Assembly (NCBI RefSeq): GCF_900102075.1
Contig: NZ_FNAV01000011.1
Span: forward strand, 1 to 64,000
Length of the DNA: 64,000 bases
Reading direction: 5' to 3'
Source of the DNA: Salipiger thiooxidans
GTDB taxonomy: Bacteria; Pseudomonadota; Alphaproteobacteria; Rhodobacterales; Rhodobacteraceae
Shown: positions 26,314 through 36,321 of the stretch, in pieces
How positions within the stretch are numbered: position 1 is the first letter of the stretch
Layout of the letters: each line of letters starts with the position of its first letter
Program-made: the position numbers and the translations under genes
Notes under the pieces: generated by a model
Database searches by the model: none
What the model was told of the DNA's origin: nothing
Seen by the model: the letters and a program-made list of their open reading frames with translations, nothing else

Positions 26314-26442
26314 AGGATGGTCTCCGGGTTTCCGTTTCGCAGGAAGCACGGGGGCGCGCGGGGTGCAACCGACGAAATGGTGTTCTGGGCCGGTCCGGTG
26401 CAGACGGGCGTCAGGATGCCTGCGAGGCAGGCGGAGAGCGGC

Positions 26443-27582
26443 TCAGCTCTCGAGCCAGCGCAGGATATCGCCGCGGTTGCCGTCGAGTTCGGGCGCGGCG
26501 GGACGGGCAGGGCGGTCCTCCATCCCCGACATCTTGATCGGGTTGCCCGCGGCCTTGAAGGTGGCGCGTCCGTAGCGGTCGAGCACCTCGACGATCATGT
26601 TGCGCGCCATCAGCTGCGGGTCCTTCATCACCTGATCCATGCTCTGAATCGGCGCGCAGGGGATGCCGGCGGCGGTGAGCTTGGCCAGCCAGTGCGAGCG
26701 CGGGTGCTCCAGCGTCGCGGCCTCGATCAGCCGCTTCAGCAGCCGGGCATGGCTCAGCCGTGCCGCGTTGCTGGCGAAGCGCGGATCGTCCGAGAGCGGC
26801 AGTTGCAGCGTGAGGCACAGGCGCTCGAACTGGGCGTCGCTGCCGGCGGCCAGCACGAAGGCGCCGTCCGAGGCCGCCACCGCCTCGCAGGGGGCGAGGC
26901 TCGGGTGCCGGGTGCCGTTGGCCTGCGGGGCGGGGCCGATGGCGGTCTGCGCCACCGCCTGCTCCATGAGGGCCAACTGCGCGTCAAGGAGCGCCACGTC
27001 CACCCGCCGCCCGCGCCCGGTGCGCACCCGGTCGTAGAGCGCCGCGAGGATGCCGTGGGCAAGGAACATGCCGCCGGCGAGATCGGCGATGGAGCTGCCG
27101 GCGCGCTGGGGCCTGCCGGGATCGCCGGTCAGCGCCATGAAGCCTGCGCGGGCCTGCGCCACCGCGTCATAGGCGGGGCGCCGCGCGTCCGGGCCGGTCT
27201 GGCCGTAGCCGCTGACCGAGGCATAGACCAGCGCCGGGAGCTCGGCATGCAGCGCCTCCCAGCCAAGCCCGTGGCGGTCCATCACGCCGGGGCGGAAGTT
27301 CTCGACCAGCACGTCGGCGCGGGCGAGGATGCGGCGTAGCAGCGCCTGATCCTCGGCATTCTCGAGGTCGAGCGCGATCGAGCGCTTGCCCCGGTTCACC
27401 GCGGCGAAATAGCCGCTCTTGCCGTCCTTCAGCGGTGGCAGCGCGCGGGCGCCGTCGCCGCGGCCGGGACGCTCGATCTTGATGACCGAGGCACCGAGAT
27501 CCGCGAGGATCATGGTGGCATAGGGACCGGAGAGAATCCGGCTGAAATCGACGATCGTGACGCCGGCAAGGGGAAGGGACAT
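26443..27582 (-). CDS. CaiB/BaiF-type CoA-transferase (family III)
   Basis: A 379-residue protein of normal length for family III. It shows [48 protein letters not shown] and the region [20 protein letters not shown], which holds the catalytic aspartate. These enzymes move CoA between carboxylic acids. The start [15 protein letters not shown] is typical. No neighbouring acid catabolic gene identifies the substrate. Confidence 0.93.
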   Translation of the reverse strand: MSLPLAGVTIVDFSRILSGPYATMILADLGASVIKIERPGRGDGARALPPLKDGKSGYFAAVNRGKRSIALDLENAEDQALLRRILARADVLVENFRPGVMDRHGLGWEALHAELPALVYASVSGYGQTGPDARRPAYDAVAQARAGFMALTGDPGRPQRAGSSIADLAGGMFLAHGILAALYDRVRTGRGRRVDVALLDAQLALMEQAVAQTAIGPAPQANGTRHPSLAPCEAVAASDGAFVLAAGSDAQFERLCLTLQLPLSDDPRFASNAARLSHARLLKRLIEAATLEHPRSHWLAKLTAAGIPCAPIQSMDQVMKDPQLMARNMIVEVLDRYGRATFKAAGNPIKMSGMEDRPARPAAPELDGNRGDILRWLES

Positions 27583-27722
27583 GGGCCTTTGGCTCTCATG
27601 ATATGCTGCTCTGTCGAACAGCTTCCCGTGCCCGCCCCGCCTCGTGCAAGGGAAAGCTACACCGGATCTGCAACCTTTCCGTTAATTGCGCTCCGGATGC
27701 CGCGCCTTCCCCGCGCCGGGTG

Positions 27723-28694
27723 CTAAATCGTATCCGCGCTGCCCGAGGCGCGGGCATGGAACACGAAGCCGAGCAGGTTCATCAGCACCTGTGCGGCGAG
27801 AATCGCGGTCGAGCCGGTGGGATCGTAGTCGGGGGCCACCTCGACAAGGTCGATGCCCACCACCCGGTGCTCGCGCGCCACGATCTGCAGGATCTCGAGC
27901 ACCTCGTAATAGAGGAAGCCGCCGTGCGAGGGCGTGCCGGTGCCCGGCGCGATCGAGGGGCAGAAGCCGTCGATGTCGATGGTGATGTAGACCGGCGCCC
28001 CGGCGGGGATGCGCTCGGCCACGCCCGCGGCCCCGAGCCTGCGCGCCTGCCGCACCGACAGGATGTCCGAGCCCATGGCGCGCGCGGCGTCGTAGCCCTC
28101 CCTGGCGGTGGACGAGACGTTGCGGATGCCCACCTGGGTCAGGCCGCTCACATGATCCTTCTCGGCGGCGCGGCGCATCGGGTTGCCATGGCCGCGGGTG
28201 ACGCCGTGGCGCTCGTCGACGAAATCGAGATGGGCGTCGATCTGCAGGACATGGAAGGGCGCGTGGCCCTCGAAGGCCTCGATGCAGGGGATGTTGATGG
28301 AGTGGTCGCCACCGATCACCACCGGCAGCGCGCCCGCGTCCAGCGCCGCCCGCACGCCCTCGCGGATGTTGGCATGGCTGGCCAGCGTGTCGGTGTGCAC
28401 GATGTCCGCGTCGCCCATGTCGACGATGCGCACGTCCTCACCGAGATAGGTGGCGTCGTCCTCGTGGTCGTAGGCACCGGCGTGGCCGAAGGAGAACAGC
28501 GTCGAGGCCTCGCGCACCGAGCGCGGGCCGAAGCGCGCGCCCGCCCGCCACTGGGTGCCGGCGTCGAAGGGAGCGCCCAGGATGGCCGCGTCGGCCTCGA
28601 TCCGGGTCCAGTCCTCGACATAGGGCTTCTTGGCGAAGGTGCAGATGCCGGTGAAGGGCAGGTTCAGCCGCCCCGACTCGTATCCGTGCGCCAT
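27723..28694 (-). CDS. speB: Agmatinase-family ureohydrolase
   Basis: A 323-residue manganese enzyme that removes urea from agmatine or a related guanidino compound. Metal-binding motifs are [25 protein letters not shown] and [20 protein letters not shown]. The last differs from the usual DxDxxDP, with Phe-Cys where Leu-Asp is common, so substrate specificity is uncertain. AAGGAGGACCGTC precedes ATG at 28694. It is divergent from purM. Confidence 0.88.
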   Translation of the reverse strand: MAHGYESGRLNLPFTGICTFAKKPYVEDWTRIEADAAILGAPFDAGTQWRAGARFGPRSVREASTLFSFGHAGAYDHEDDATYLGEDVRIVDMGDADIVHTDTLASHANIREGVRAALDAGALPVVIGGDHSINIPCIEAFEGHAPFHVLQIDAHLDFVDERHGVTRGHGNPMRRAAEKDHVSGLTQVGIRNVSSTAREGYDAARAMGSDILSVRQARRLGAAGVAERIPAGAPVYITIDIDGFCPSIAPGTGTPSHGGFLYYEVLEILQIVAREHRVVGIDLVEVAPDYDPTGSTAILAAQVLMNLLGFVFHARASGSADTI

Positions 28695-28850
28695 GACGGT
28701 CCTCCTTGGTCCTGTCGTCGTTTCGGGCACCCTGCGCCGGGCCGCGCGCCGGGGCAATCCCTGCCGTCTCGGGCCCCGCGGCAAGTGCTTGGCGCTTTCC
28801 TTCCCGGCGCCCATGCGCTAAAGCCGCGCGCAAACATTCCGGAGGGCGGC

Positions 28851-29897
28851 ATGAGCGACGGCAAGAACGGCATCACCTACGCAGACGCGGGTGTGGACAT
28901 CGACGCGGGCAACGCGCTGGTGGACCGGATCAAACCGGCAGCCAAGCGGACCAACCGGCCCGGCACCGTGTCGGGCCTGGGCGGCTTCGGCGCGCTCTTC
29001 GATCTCAAGGGGGCGGGCTACACCGATCCGGTGCTCGTCGCGGCCACCGACGGCGTCGGCACCAAGCTGCGCATCGCCATCGACACCGGCCACGTGGACG
29101 GCGTCGGCATCGACCTCGTGGCGATGTGCGTGAACGACCTCGTGTGCCAGGGCGCTGAGCCGCTGTTCTTCCTCGACTACTTCGCCACCGGCAAGCTCGA
29201 CACCGACAGCGCCGCGCGCGTCATCGAGGGCATCGCCGAGGGCTGCGTGCGCTCGGGCTGCGCGCTGATCGGTGGCGAGACCGCCGAGATGCCGGGCATG
29301 TACCCGGCGGGCGATTTCGACCTCGCGGGCTTTGCCGTGGGCGCCATGGAGCGCGGCACCGAGCTGCCCGCCGGCGTCGCGGTCGGAGACGTGCTCATCG
29401 GGCTTGCCTCGGACGGCGTGCATTCCAACGGCTACAGCCTCGTGCGGAAGCTGGTCGAGGTCTCGGGCCTTGGCTGGGAGGCGGATTGCCCCTGGGCCGA
29501 GGGCTCGCTCGGCGAGGTGCTGCTGACCCCGACGCGGCTTTACGTGAAGCAGGCGCTGGCCGCGGTCCGCGCGGGCGGTGTTCATGCGCTGGCGCACATC
29601 ACCGGCGGCGGCCTGACCGAGAACCTGCCGCGCGTCCTGCCCGAAGGCACCGGCGCCGCCATCGACCTGAACGCGTGGGATCTTCCCCCGGTGTTCAAGT
29701 GGATGGCCGAGACCGGCGGCATGTCGCAGGCCGAGATGCTCAAGACCTTCAACTGCGGCATCGGCATGATCCTCGCGGTCAGCGCCGACCGGGCCGAGGC
29801 GCTCACCGCGCTGCTGCGCGAAGAGGGCGAGACGGTCTGCACGCTGGGCAGCGTCACCGACACCCCGGGCATGGCCTACGAGGGCGCGCTGCTTTGA
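28851..29897 (+). CDS. purM: Phosphoribosylformylglycinamidine cyclo-ligase
   Basis: A 348-residue enzyme (AIR synthetase) for the fifth step of purine synthesis. It begins [21 protein letters not shown] and contains [17 protein letters not shown], the motif [11 protein letters not shown], and [25 protein letters not shown] precedes ATG. It is translationally coupled to purN. Confidence 0.96.
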   Translation: MSDGKNGITYADAGVDIDAGNALVDRIKPAAKRTNRPGTVSGLGGFGALFDLKGAGYTDPVLVAATDGVGTKLRIAIDTGHVDGVGIDLVAMCVNDLVCQGAEPLFFLDYFATGKLDTDSAARVIEGIAEGCVRSGCALIGGETAEMPGMYPAGDFDLAGFAVGAMERGTELPAGVAVGDVLIGLASDGVHSNGYSLVRKLVEVSGLGWEADCPWAEGSLGEVLLTPTRLYVKQALAAVRAGGVHALAHITGGGLTENLPRVLPEGTGAAIDLNAWDLPPVFKWMAETGGMSQAEMLKTFNCGIGMILAVSADRAEALTALLREEGETVCTLGSVTDTPGMAYEGALL

Positions 29898-30490
29898 AGC
29901 GCGTCGCCATCTTCATTTCCGGCGGCGGGTCCAACATGGTCTCGCTGGTCGACAGCATGACCGGCGACCACCCGGCGCGCCCGGTGCTGGTGCTGGCCAA
30001 CAGCGCCGATGCCGGAGGGCTGGAGAAGGCGCGCGCGCGCGGCGTCCCCACGGCGGTGATCGATCACCGGCCGTTCAAGGGCGACCGCGAGGCCTTTGAG
30101 GAGGCTCTGCAGGCCGAGCTGGTGAAGGCCGCGCCGGACATCCTGTGCCTGGCGGGCTTCATGCGCGTCCTCACCGCGGGCTTCGTGGAAAACTGGCAGG
30201 GGAGGATGCTCAACATCCACCCCTCTCTGCTGCCCAAGTATCGCGGGCTGCACACCCATGCACGGGCGCTCGAGGCGGGCGACCGCGAGCACGGCTGCAC
30301 CGTGCACGAGGTGACGCCCGAGCTCGACGATGGGCCGATCCTGGGTCAGGCCACCGTGCGGGTGCTGCCCGGCGACACGCCCGACGCGCTTGCCGCGCGG
30401 GTGCTCGAGCAGGAACACCGGCTTTACCCCGCGGTGCTCCGGCGCTTTGCCGAAGGCAACCGCGAGATGCTGCGCCTCACTCGCGACTGA
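29894..30490 (+). CDS. purN: Phosphoribosylglycinamide formyltransferase
   Basis: A 198-residue enzyme transferring formyl from formyl-tetrahydrofolate to GAR. It begins [19 protein letters not shown] and contains [14 protein letters not shown] and the catalytic [18 protein letters not shown] motif [20 protein letters not shown], with [20 protein letters not shown] following. No ATG fits; the start is TTG at 29894, which overlaps the purM stop as TTGA. The last 14 bases overlap the small gene on the other strand. Confidence 0.95.
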   Translation: MKRVAIFISGGGSNMVSLVDSMTGDHPARPVLVLANSADAGGLEKARARGVPTAVIDHRPFKGDREAFEEALQAELVKAAPDILCLAGFMRVLTAGFVENWQGRMLNIHPSLLPKYRGLHTHARALEAGDREHGCTVHEVTPELDDGPILGQATVRVLPGDTPDALAARVLEQEHRLYPAVLRRFAEGNREMLRLTRD

Positions 30491-30683
30491 TCGCGGTGGC
30501 AGCCACGGCGGGGGCGCTGTTGCCCCGCCAGTTGGCCTCGTCGAGCGTCGAGTCCGGGGCCATCAGCGCCGGAATTCCGAGAAGCACCACGAGGGCGATT
30601 GCGATGGCCCAGGCACCAAGTCCTTGGGCACGCGGGCGGTCTGCCCGGCGCACCTGCGCCGGGGTGATGTCGAGAATCGTCAT
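30477..30683 (-). CDS. 68-residue single-helix membrane protein
   Basis: Begins MTILDITPAQVRRADRPRAQ and has one hydrophobic helix (AWAIAIALVVLLGIPALMAP). GGAGGTTCCGGAC precedes the ATG, which gives good support. No function is known. It overlaps the 3' end of purN. Confidence 0.78.
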   Translation of the reverse strand: MTILDITPAQVRRADRPRAQGLGAWAIAIALVVLLGIPALMAPDSTLDEANWRGNSAPAVAATAISRE

Positions 30684-30916
30684 GTCCGGAACCTCCGTCC
30701 GAAGCGGGTTGAAAGGGTGAGGCTGATATAGCTGCGCCCGGACTATTGCGGAAATGAATGTTTGGGTGGGAGGCCATCACCGTTCGTAATGGCGTCGCCC
30801 CCGAAACCGGCAAGGCTGCCGCAGGTGGCGGGCTTTTGTTCAGGGTGGCTTTGCTCTCGCCGCCGCGCGGGTGTAGGAGGGCAAACCAACAAACAGTACG
30901 ACCGGCCGGAGCCCAA

Positions 30917-32074
30917 ATGAAGACCATCACCACGACGGAAGACCTTGCCGCGTTCTGCCAAGCGGCTGCCAAAGCGCCCTATGTCACCGTCGACACCGAG
31001 TTCCTGCGCGAGCGGACCTACTACTCGAAACTCTGCCTCATCCAATTGGCGTTTCCGGGCAAGGGCGACGAAAACGCGGTGCTGGTGGACCCGCTGGTGG
31101 ACGGACTGGACCTCGAGCCGCTGCTCGAATTGTTCCGCAACACCGCGGTGGTCAAGGTCTTCCACGCGGCGCGGCAGGATCTCGAAATCTTCTTCATCGA
31201 CCACGGCGTGATCCCCGATCCGCTGTTCGACACGCAGGTCGCGGCGATGGTCTGCGGCTTCGGCGAGCAGGTCGGCTACGAGACGCTGGTCAAGCGCATC
31301 GCCAAGCAGGCGCTCGACAAGAGCTCGCGCTTCACCGACTGGTCGCGGCGGCCGCTGACCGAGGCGCAGAAGAAATACGCGCTGGCGGACGTGACGCACC
31401 TGCGGGTGATCTACGAATACCTCGCCGCCGAGCTCGAGCGCACCGGCCGCGCCCGCTGGGTCGCCGAGGAACTGGCCGTGCTCACCGACCCCGAGACCTA
31501 CATCACCCGTCCCGAGGATGCCTGGCAGCGGGTCAAGACGCGTTCGTCGAGCCCGCGTTTCCTCGCCATCGTGCAGGCGCTGGCGGCCTTCCGCGAGGAA
31601 TACGCCCAGTCCCGCAACATCCCGCGCAACCGGGTGTTCAAGGACGACGCGCTGACCGAGCTGGCCTCGACCAAGCCCGTCACCATGGAAGACCTCGGTC
31701 GCTCGCGCCTGCTGCTGCGCGAAGCCCGCAAGGGCCCGATCGCGGACGGCATCCTTGCCGCCGTGGCCGCGGGCGTCGAGTGCCCCAAGGACCAGCTGCC
31801 CAAGGCCGAGAACGACCGTGACCAGCTGCAGGTGAACCCGGCGCTGGCGGATCTTCTGCGGGTGCTGCTGAAGGCCCGGACCGAAGCCTCGGGCGTGGCG
31901 GCGCGGCTGATTGCGCCGGCGGCGGATCTCGACGCCATCGCCGCGGGCATGCGCGACGTGAAGGCGCTGACCGGCTGGCGCCGCGAAGTCTTCGGAGAGG
32001 ATGCGCTGCGGCTTTGCGACGGCAAGCTGGCGCTGACGGTCAAGGGCCGCGACGTCGAGGTGATCGAACTCTGA
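30917..32074 (+). CDS. rnd: Ribonuclease D
   Basis: A 385-residue 3'-5' exoribonuclease for tRNA 3'-end trimming. The DEDD nuclease domain shows TVDTEFLRERTYYSKLCLIQ, VFHAARQDLEIFF and YALADVTHL. The HRDC domain near residue 215 has RFLAIVQALAAFREEYAQSR. GCCCGGAGCCCAA is a weak ribosome site, but the start matches the family. Confidence 0.95.
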   Translation: MKTITTTEDLAAFCQAAAKAPYVTVDTEFLRERTYYSKLCLIQLAFPGKGDENAVLVDPLVDGLDLEPLLELFRNTAVVKVFHAARQDLEIFFIDHGVIPDPLFDTQVAAMVCGFGEQVGYETLVKRIAKQALDKSSRFTDWSRRPLTEAQKKYALADVTHLRVIYEYLAAELERTGRARWVAEELAVLTDPETYITRPEDAWQRVKTRSSSPRFLAIVQALAAFREEYAQSRNIPRNRVFKDDALTELASTKPVTMEDLGRSRLLLREARKGPIADGILAAVAAGVECPKDQLPKAENDRDQLQVNPALADLLRVLLKARTEASGVAARLIAPAADLDAIAAGMRDVKALTGWRREVFGEDALRLCDGKLALTVKGRDVEVIEL

Positions 32075-32076
32075 TC

Positions 32077-32095
32077 CCGGGGGCCTGGCCCCCGG
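32077..32095. terminator. Hairpin between rnd and the lipoprotein gene
   Basis: CCGGGGGCC-T-GGCCCCCGG is a nearly perfect GC hairpin between two converging genes, with no T-run. It probably ends or protects the rnd transcript. Confidence 0.5.
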
Positions 32096-32105
32096 AGGGC
32101 CGGGC

Positions 32106-32618
32106 CTAGCGGCGGCTGACCAGCGCGTTGCTGCGGCCGCTGACCTGCACTTCACGAATGCCGCCGAGCTGCTGCTCGGTCAGCCAGAGCGCGGCCTTGA
32201 CCTCGCGCGCGTCGGGACGGACCGAAACCGGCCCGGCAGATTGCAGCGCGAGCAGGCGATAGGCCAGCGTGTCGCCGTCGGTCGCGGTCTCGTCGGGCAC
32301 GAGGCGCACCTCGAACGGACCCGCACGATTGGCGGTCCCGGTCACGAGGATGATGGCACCGCCCGGGCGCCGCTCGATGGAGAGCGCCGAGATGGTCTCG
32401 ACCGGCGCGCCGGCATAGGTCTCTTCGTTGTCGCCCCACACGATGGAATTGCGCTTGGCGGGGATGAGGGGGTTGGCCGCGCCGGTTGCCTGAGTGTTGA
32501 CCGGAACCGGCTGGCTCTGGCCGAACCAGTTGAACGGGTTCAGATTCGACTCGCGCACGCCGCTGCAGCCCGTCAGCACGACGCCGGCGACGATCACGAA
32601 CGATAGAGATTTGAACAT
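32106..32618 (-). CDS. Hypothetical outer-membrane lipoprotein
   Basis: A 170-residue protein. The signal peptide MFKSLSFVIVAGVVLTGCSG carries the lipobox LTGC with Cys19. The body includes NPFNWFGQS near residue 27 and an alpha/beta domain with strands SIERRPGGAIILVTGTANR. It is widespread in Rhodobacterales, with no known function. The start at 32618 is preceded by a weak ribosome site and matches the signal peptide. Confidence 0.85.
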   Translation of the reverse strand: MFKSLSFVIVAGVVLTGCSGVRESNLNPFNWFGQSQPVPVNTQATGAANPLIPAKRNSIVWGDNEETYAGAPVETISALSIERRPGGAIILVTGTANRAGPFEVRLVPDETATDGDTLAYRLLALQSAGPVSVRPDAREVKAALWLTEQQLGGIREVQVSGRSNALVSRR

Positions 32619-32748
32619 TGCGCCACTGCCCTCTGCCTGCATTGCTCTTGCAGTTATCGTATTGTGCCAGCCTTGAAAAGCACCCCGTTCCGGGGCTGGA
32701 CCTTTGCGCCCGCGCCGCCTACCTCTGGTCCCAAACTAGGAGACAAAG

Positions 32749-33159
32749 ATGGCACAGGCGGCATTCGAAGAGGTGGTCGAGGACTTCGAGTTTCTCGAGG
32801 ACTGGGAGGACCGCTACCGCATGGTGATCGAAATGGGCAAGGCGATGGAGCCGCTGCCCGAGGCGCTGAAGGTGCCCGCAACAAAGGTCGAGGGCTGCGC
32901 CAGCCAGGTCTGGCTGCACCCGCAGATCGAGGACGGGCTGTTCCACTTCCAGGGCGACAGCGACGCGATGATCGTGCGCGGGCTGATCGCGGTTCTGCAC
33001 CGGCTCTATGACGGCGTGCCGGTCGCTGAGGTCACGAAACTCGATGCCCGGGCAGAGCTCGGGCGGTTGGGGCTGAACGAGCACCTGTCCTCGCAGCGCT
33101 CGAACGGGCTACGCGCCATGGTCGAGCGGATCCGCGACTACGCCTCCGCCGCGGCGTAA
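32749..33159 (+). CDS. sufE: SufE-family cysteine desulfuration protein
   Basis: A 136-residue sulfur-acceptor protein that takes persulfide from SufS. The active-site cysteine lies in TKVEGCASQVWLHP at residue 50. It begins MAQAAFEEVVEDFEFLEDWE and ends YASAAA. AGGAGACAAAG precedes ATG. No other suf genes are adjacent. Confidence 0.94.
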   Translation: MAQAAFEEVVEDFEFLEDWEDRYRMVIEMGKAMEPLPEALKVPATKVEGCASQVWLHPQIEDGLFHFQGDSDAMIVRGLIAVLHRLYDGVPVAEVTKLDARAELGRLGLNEHLSSQRSNGLRAMVERIRDYASAAA

Positions 33160-33174
33160 CGGACCAGTTCCGGA

Positions 33175-34206
33175 TCAGTCGCGCGGCACGGTCGAGCCGC
33201 GCACCACCAGCTCGGGCGCGGGCGCGTCGAGGTAGACGGGCTCGGACATCCCTTCGAGCTGGTCCAGCAGCGCCGTCGTGGCAAGCTGCGCCATCTCGTC
33301 GAGACGCAGGTTGAGCGCGGTCAGTGCAGGGGTCTGGCTGCGCGCGCGGAAGCCGTCATAACGCGTCGCCACCCGCACGTCCTGCGGCACCCGCAGCCCG
33401 CGCGCATGCAGCGCCGCCATGGCGCCCGCGGCCATCGAGTCGATGGGCGCCAGCACGCCGTCCATGCTCCGGCCCGCGTCGAGCTCGGCCAGAAGCGCCG
33501 CTTCGGCGCCGAGCTCGCCTTCGGCCTCTGAGACCTCGATCACCCGCGCCGGCAGTCCCTCGGCCGCCATGCGTGCCTCGTAGGTTTCGCGGAACACGCG
33601 GTTCGACTGGCGCTGGCTGCGGCCGACGATCAGGGGGATCTCGCGGGCTCCACAGTCGAGCAGGTGCCCGATCAGCATTGTCGCGATGGTGGCATGGTCG
33701 ACGCGCACCGCGGGGGCGGGCGCCTCGGGGGGCGGGCCGATGATGACCACAGGCACGCCGCGGTCGCGCAGCACCTTCCAGTACGGGTCGTCGACCTCGG
33801 GCTCGACGACGATGGCGCCGTCGAAGGGGATGGTGCCGAGCGCGGTCTCGGGGTGCTCGATGGGCGGCACCAGCACCAGCGCCACGTTGCGCTCGAGCGC
33901 CGCCACCGCCGCCGAGGCCGCGACCTCCATCAGGAAGCCCAGTCGCGCCGAGCCCGCGGCGACCGCGGTGGGCATTGACGAGAAGATCGCGATGGTGTTG
34001 GCGCGGCCCGTCCGCATCCCCCGCGCGGCGAGGTTCGGGACATAGCCCAGCTCCTTGATCGCCTTGTCGATCCGTGCCCGCGTCTCGTGATCGACCTTGC
34101 GCTTGCCGCTGATGGCGTTCGAGACCGTGCCCGCAGAAACGCCCGCCACCCTGGCGACGTCCTTCACCGTGACTCGACGGCGGGTTGCTTCGATCTGCTT
34201 GTTCAT
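33175..34206 (-). CDS. LacI-family transcriptional regulator
   Basis: A 343-residue repressor. The N-terminal DNA-binding domain reads VTVKDVARVAGVSAGTVSNA, then RARIDKAIKELGYVPNLAAR. The sugar-binding fold follows, with AAGAMAALHARGLRVPQDV and RYDGF near residue 280. The start at ATG 34206 is chosen for the domain boundary. It is divergent from the arylsulfotransferase-like/ABC cluster, with two LacI-like palindromes in the spacer, so it probably represses that operon and itself. Confidence 0.9.
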   Translation of the reverse strand: MNKQIEATRRRVTVKDVARVAGVSAGTVSNAISGKRKVDHETRARIDKAIKELGYVPNLAARGMRTGRANTIAIFSSMPTAVAAGSARLGFLMEVAASAAVAALERNVALVLVPPIEHPETALGTIPFDGAIVVEPEVDDPYWKVLRDRGVPVVIIGPPPEAPAPAVRVDHATIATMLIGHLLDCGAREIPLIVGRSQRQSNRVFRETYEARMAAEGLPARVIEVSEAEGELGAEAALLAELDAGRSMDGVLAPIDSMAAGAMAALHARGLRVPQDVRVATRYDGFRARSQTPALTALNLRLDEMAQLATTALLDQLEGMSEPVYLDAPAPELVVRGSTVPRD

Positions 34207-34291
34207 GACCCCGGTGCCGGTTTCTTGCGCTTTACTGGTGCGAATGCGCCTGTTTTTCTCGCGTGGCAAGAAAAAGGCGCCGAAAATTACG

Positions 34292-34345
34292 TTAAATCGT
34301 TTTAACGATCCCGATTCGGAGTAATCGGTTTGTTAAAACGTTTTT
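34292..34345. promoter_or_regulatory. Two LacI-type operator-like palindromes
   Basis: TTAAATCGTTTTAA (34292-34305) and GTTAAAACGTTTTT (34332-34345) share a TTAAAACGTTTTAA-like form with CG at the centre, typical of LacI-family operators. Their centres are 41 bases apart, about four helical turns. The second lies 22 bases before the earliest possible start of the arylsulfotransferase-like gene. Confidence 0.7.
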
Positions 34346-34402
34346 GCGACATCGAAAGGACCGACGATGCCCGATTCTGCAAGCATACTACGGGAGAATG
34401 CG

Positions 34403-35506
34403 ATGACCTCGCAAATTACTCTTGCAAGACGGAGACTTGGCCTGACCGCACTGGATCGCGCCCGAAGCGCCGGAGGTTACACGCTTTTTGCACGCCAGAC
34501 CGGGGGCGGGGTGGTCGACATGATCGACATCGAGGGCCGCACCGCGCATCAATGGACCATGCCGGTGCGGCCGGGCCGCGACGCGGTGATCCTGTCGAAC
34601 GGCAATCTGGGCTACAATGGCAGCCATGCGACATCGGCCGATCTCTATCCCGCGTGGGACCTCTGGCATGGCGGTGACTTCTACGAGGCAACGCCCTCGG
34701 GCGAGATCGTCTGGCGCCACGAGGACATCTATCATCACCACGATGCGCAATGGCTGCCGGGCGGCAACCTGCTCTACACCGTCGCGGCCGAGCTGCCCGC
34801 CGACAAGGCGGCGCGGGTGACGGGGGGCGATCCGCGCAAGGACGGGGCGGACGGCATCGTGCAGTCCGACATCGTGCGCGAGGTGAACCGCAAGGGCGAA
34901 ACCGTCTGGGAATGGCGGATCTGGGACCACATCGATCCCGCCGACCTGCCGATCCACCCGATCTTCGACCGCCGCCACTGGCCGATGATCAACGGTCTTT
35001 CGGTAACCCGCGACGGGCTGATCCTGATGAGCCTGCGCACCACCTCGGGGGTGATCGCGGTCGACAGGGCCTCGGGGCGCATCGTCTGGCACGCCGGCCC
35101 CGACGTGGTGGCCCAGCAGCACACGCCGGTCGAGATGGACGACGGCTCCATCCTCGTCTTCGACAACGGCAACTTGCGGGTGGGTTCATCCAACCCCTAC
35201 AGCCGGGCCATCCAGTTCGACCCGAAGACCATGGAGACCACTTGGGACTACACCGATCCCAACGCGCCCAGCTTCTTTTCGCCCTTCATGGGCAGCGCTC
35301 AACGGCTTGTTAACGGCAATACGCTCATCTGCGAGAGCGGCTTCGGCAGGCTCTTCGAGGTCACGCCCATGGGCGAGGTGGTCTGGGAATACGTGATCCC
35401 CGATTTCGCCGAGTATCCCGCGCCGCTGAACCAGTTCATCCGGGGAAGCCACAACACCTGCTTCCGCGCCCATCGCTACTCCGAGAGCCAGGTGCCATGG
35501 CTGTGA
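34403..35506 (+). CDS. Arylsulfotransferase (ASST)-like protein, cytoplasmic
   Basis: A 367-residue protein from ATG 34403 (GGGAG seven bases upstream); ATG at 34367 with AAAGGA is also possible. It matches the ASST family: DLWHGGDFYEATPSGEIVWR, HEDIYHHHDAQWLPGGNLLY and QHTPVEMDDGSILVFDNGN, with LVNGNTLICESGFGRLFEVT. Unlike classical periplasmic ASST it has no signal peptide. The stop overlaps the permease start, so it is co-translated with a TauABC-like transporter. Family members are reported to move sulfate between phenolic compounds; a sulfonate- or sulfate-ester role here is inference. Confidence 0.82.
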   Translation: MTSQITLARRRLGLTALDRARSAGGYTLFARQTGGGVVDMIDIEGRTAHQWTMPVRPGRDAVILSNGNLGYNGSHATSADLYPAWDLWHGGDFYEATPSGEIVWRHEDIYHHHDAQWLPGGNLLYTVAAELPADKAARVTGGDPRKDGADGIVQSDIVREVNRKGETVWEWRIWDHIDPADLPIHPIFDRRHWPMINGLSVTRDGLILMSLRTTSGVIAVDRASGRIVWHAGPDVVAQQHTPVEMDDGSILVFDNGNLRVGSSNPYSRAIQFDPKTMETTWDYTDPNAPSFFSPFMGSAQRLVNGNTLICESGFGRLFEVTPMGEVVWEYVIPDFAEYPAPLNQFIRGSHNTCFRAHRYSESQVPWL

Positions 35507-36321
35507 CCGAGCAGCACGACAAGATAACCCGGCCCAAGCCGCCCGTCGCCCGGTTCGCGCAGCTCTCCGCTGCGGGCACCGCGGTGGGGCTGCCGATGGT
35601 CTCTTTCCTCTTCATCCTCGCGCTCTGGAGCGTCGTCGGCGCCTCCGGGGTGGTTTCCGAGGCGATCTTCCCGGCGCCGTGGTCGGTGTGGTCCGCCACT
35701 GTCGAGATGTGGCAGAACGGCACGTTGCAGAAGGATCTCGGCGTCTCGCTGGGCCGCGCCGGCGTGGGCTTTGCCATCGGCGCGACGCTGGGCGTCACCA
35801 TGGGCCTGCTCACCGGGCGGGTGCCGCTGGTGCGCACGCTGCTGAACCCGTTCCTGAACCTGCTTCGCCCGATCCCGGCCATCGCGCTGGTGCCGGTGGC
35901 GATCGTCTGGTTCGGCATCGGCGAGGGCTCGAAGTATTTCGTGGTCTCCTACACGGTGTTCCTGACCGTCTGGTTCAACACCCATCACGGCATGCAATAC
36001 GTGCCCGAGACCTACTTGCGCGCGGCGCGCTCTCTGGGCGCCTCGCGGCTGCGCGAGTTCCTGACCGTGGTGCTGCCTGCCGCGGCCCCGCATATCTTCG
36101 CGGGCATCCGGCTCGGCGTCGCGCTGGCCTTCCTGAGCCTCGTTGCGGCCGAGCTTTCCGGGGCGTCCTCGGGCCTCGGCTTCCGGCTGCAGGAGGCGCG
36201 GCAATACATCCGCACCGACCGCATGTTCTCGTTGCTGATCATTCTCGGCATTCTCGGCGCGGTCGCCGACCTGGTGGTGCATCGCATCGGCCGCAAACTC
36301 GTGCATTGGGAGCAGGGCTGA
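35497..36321 (+). CDS. ABC transporter permease, TauC/SsuC type
   Basis: A 274-residue permease with six or so membrane helices. The EAA motif is YLRAARSLGASRLREFLTVV near residue 168. It contains LRPIPAIALVPVAIVWFGIG, typical of nitrate/sulfonate/taurine permeases. The start overlaps the upstream stop by ten bases and its stop overlaps the ATPase start (ATGA). The substrate is not determined. Confidence 0.92.
   Translation: MAVTEQHDKITRPKPPVARFAQLSAAGTAVGLPMVSFLFILALWSVVGASGVVSEAIFPAPWSVWSATVEMWQNGTLQKDLGVSLGRAGVGFAIGATLGVTMGLLTGRVPLVRTLLNPFLNLLRPIPAIALVPVAIVWFGIGEGSKYFVVSYTVFLTVWFNTHHGMQYVPETYLRAARSLGASRLREFLTVVLPAAAPHIFAGIRLGVALAFLSLVAAELSGASSGLGFRLQEARQYIRTDRMFSLLIILGILGAVADLVVHRIGRKLVHWEQG

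Noticed and set aside
30686-30711. EcfG promoter near 30686 (GGAAC followed by TTGA)
   Set aside because: The -10 part does not match CGTT and it points away from any plausible gene.
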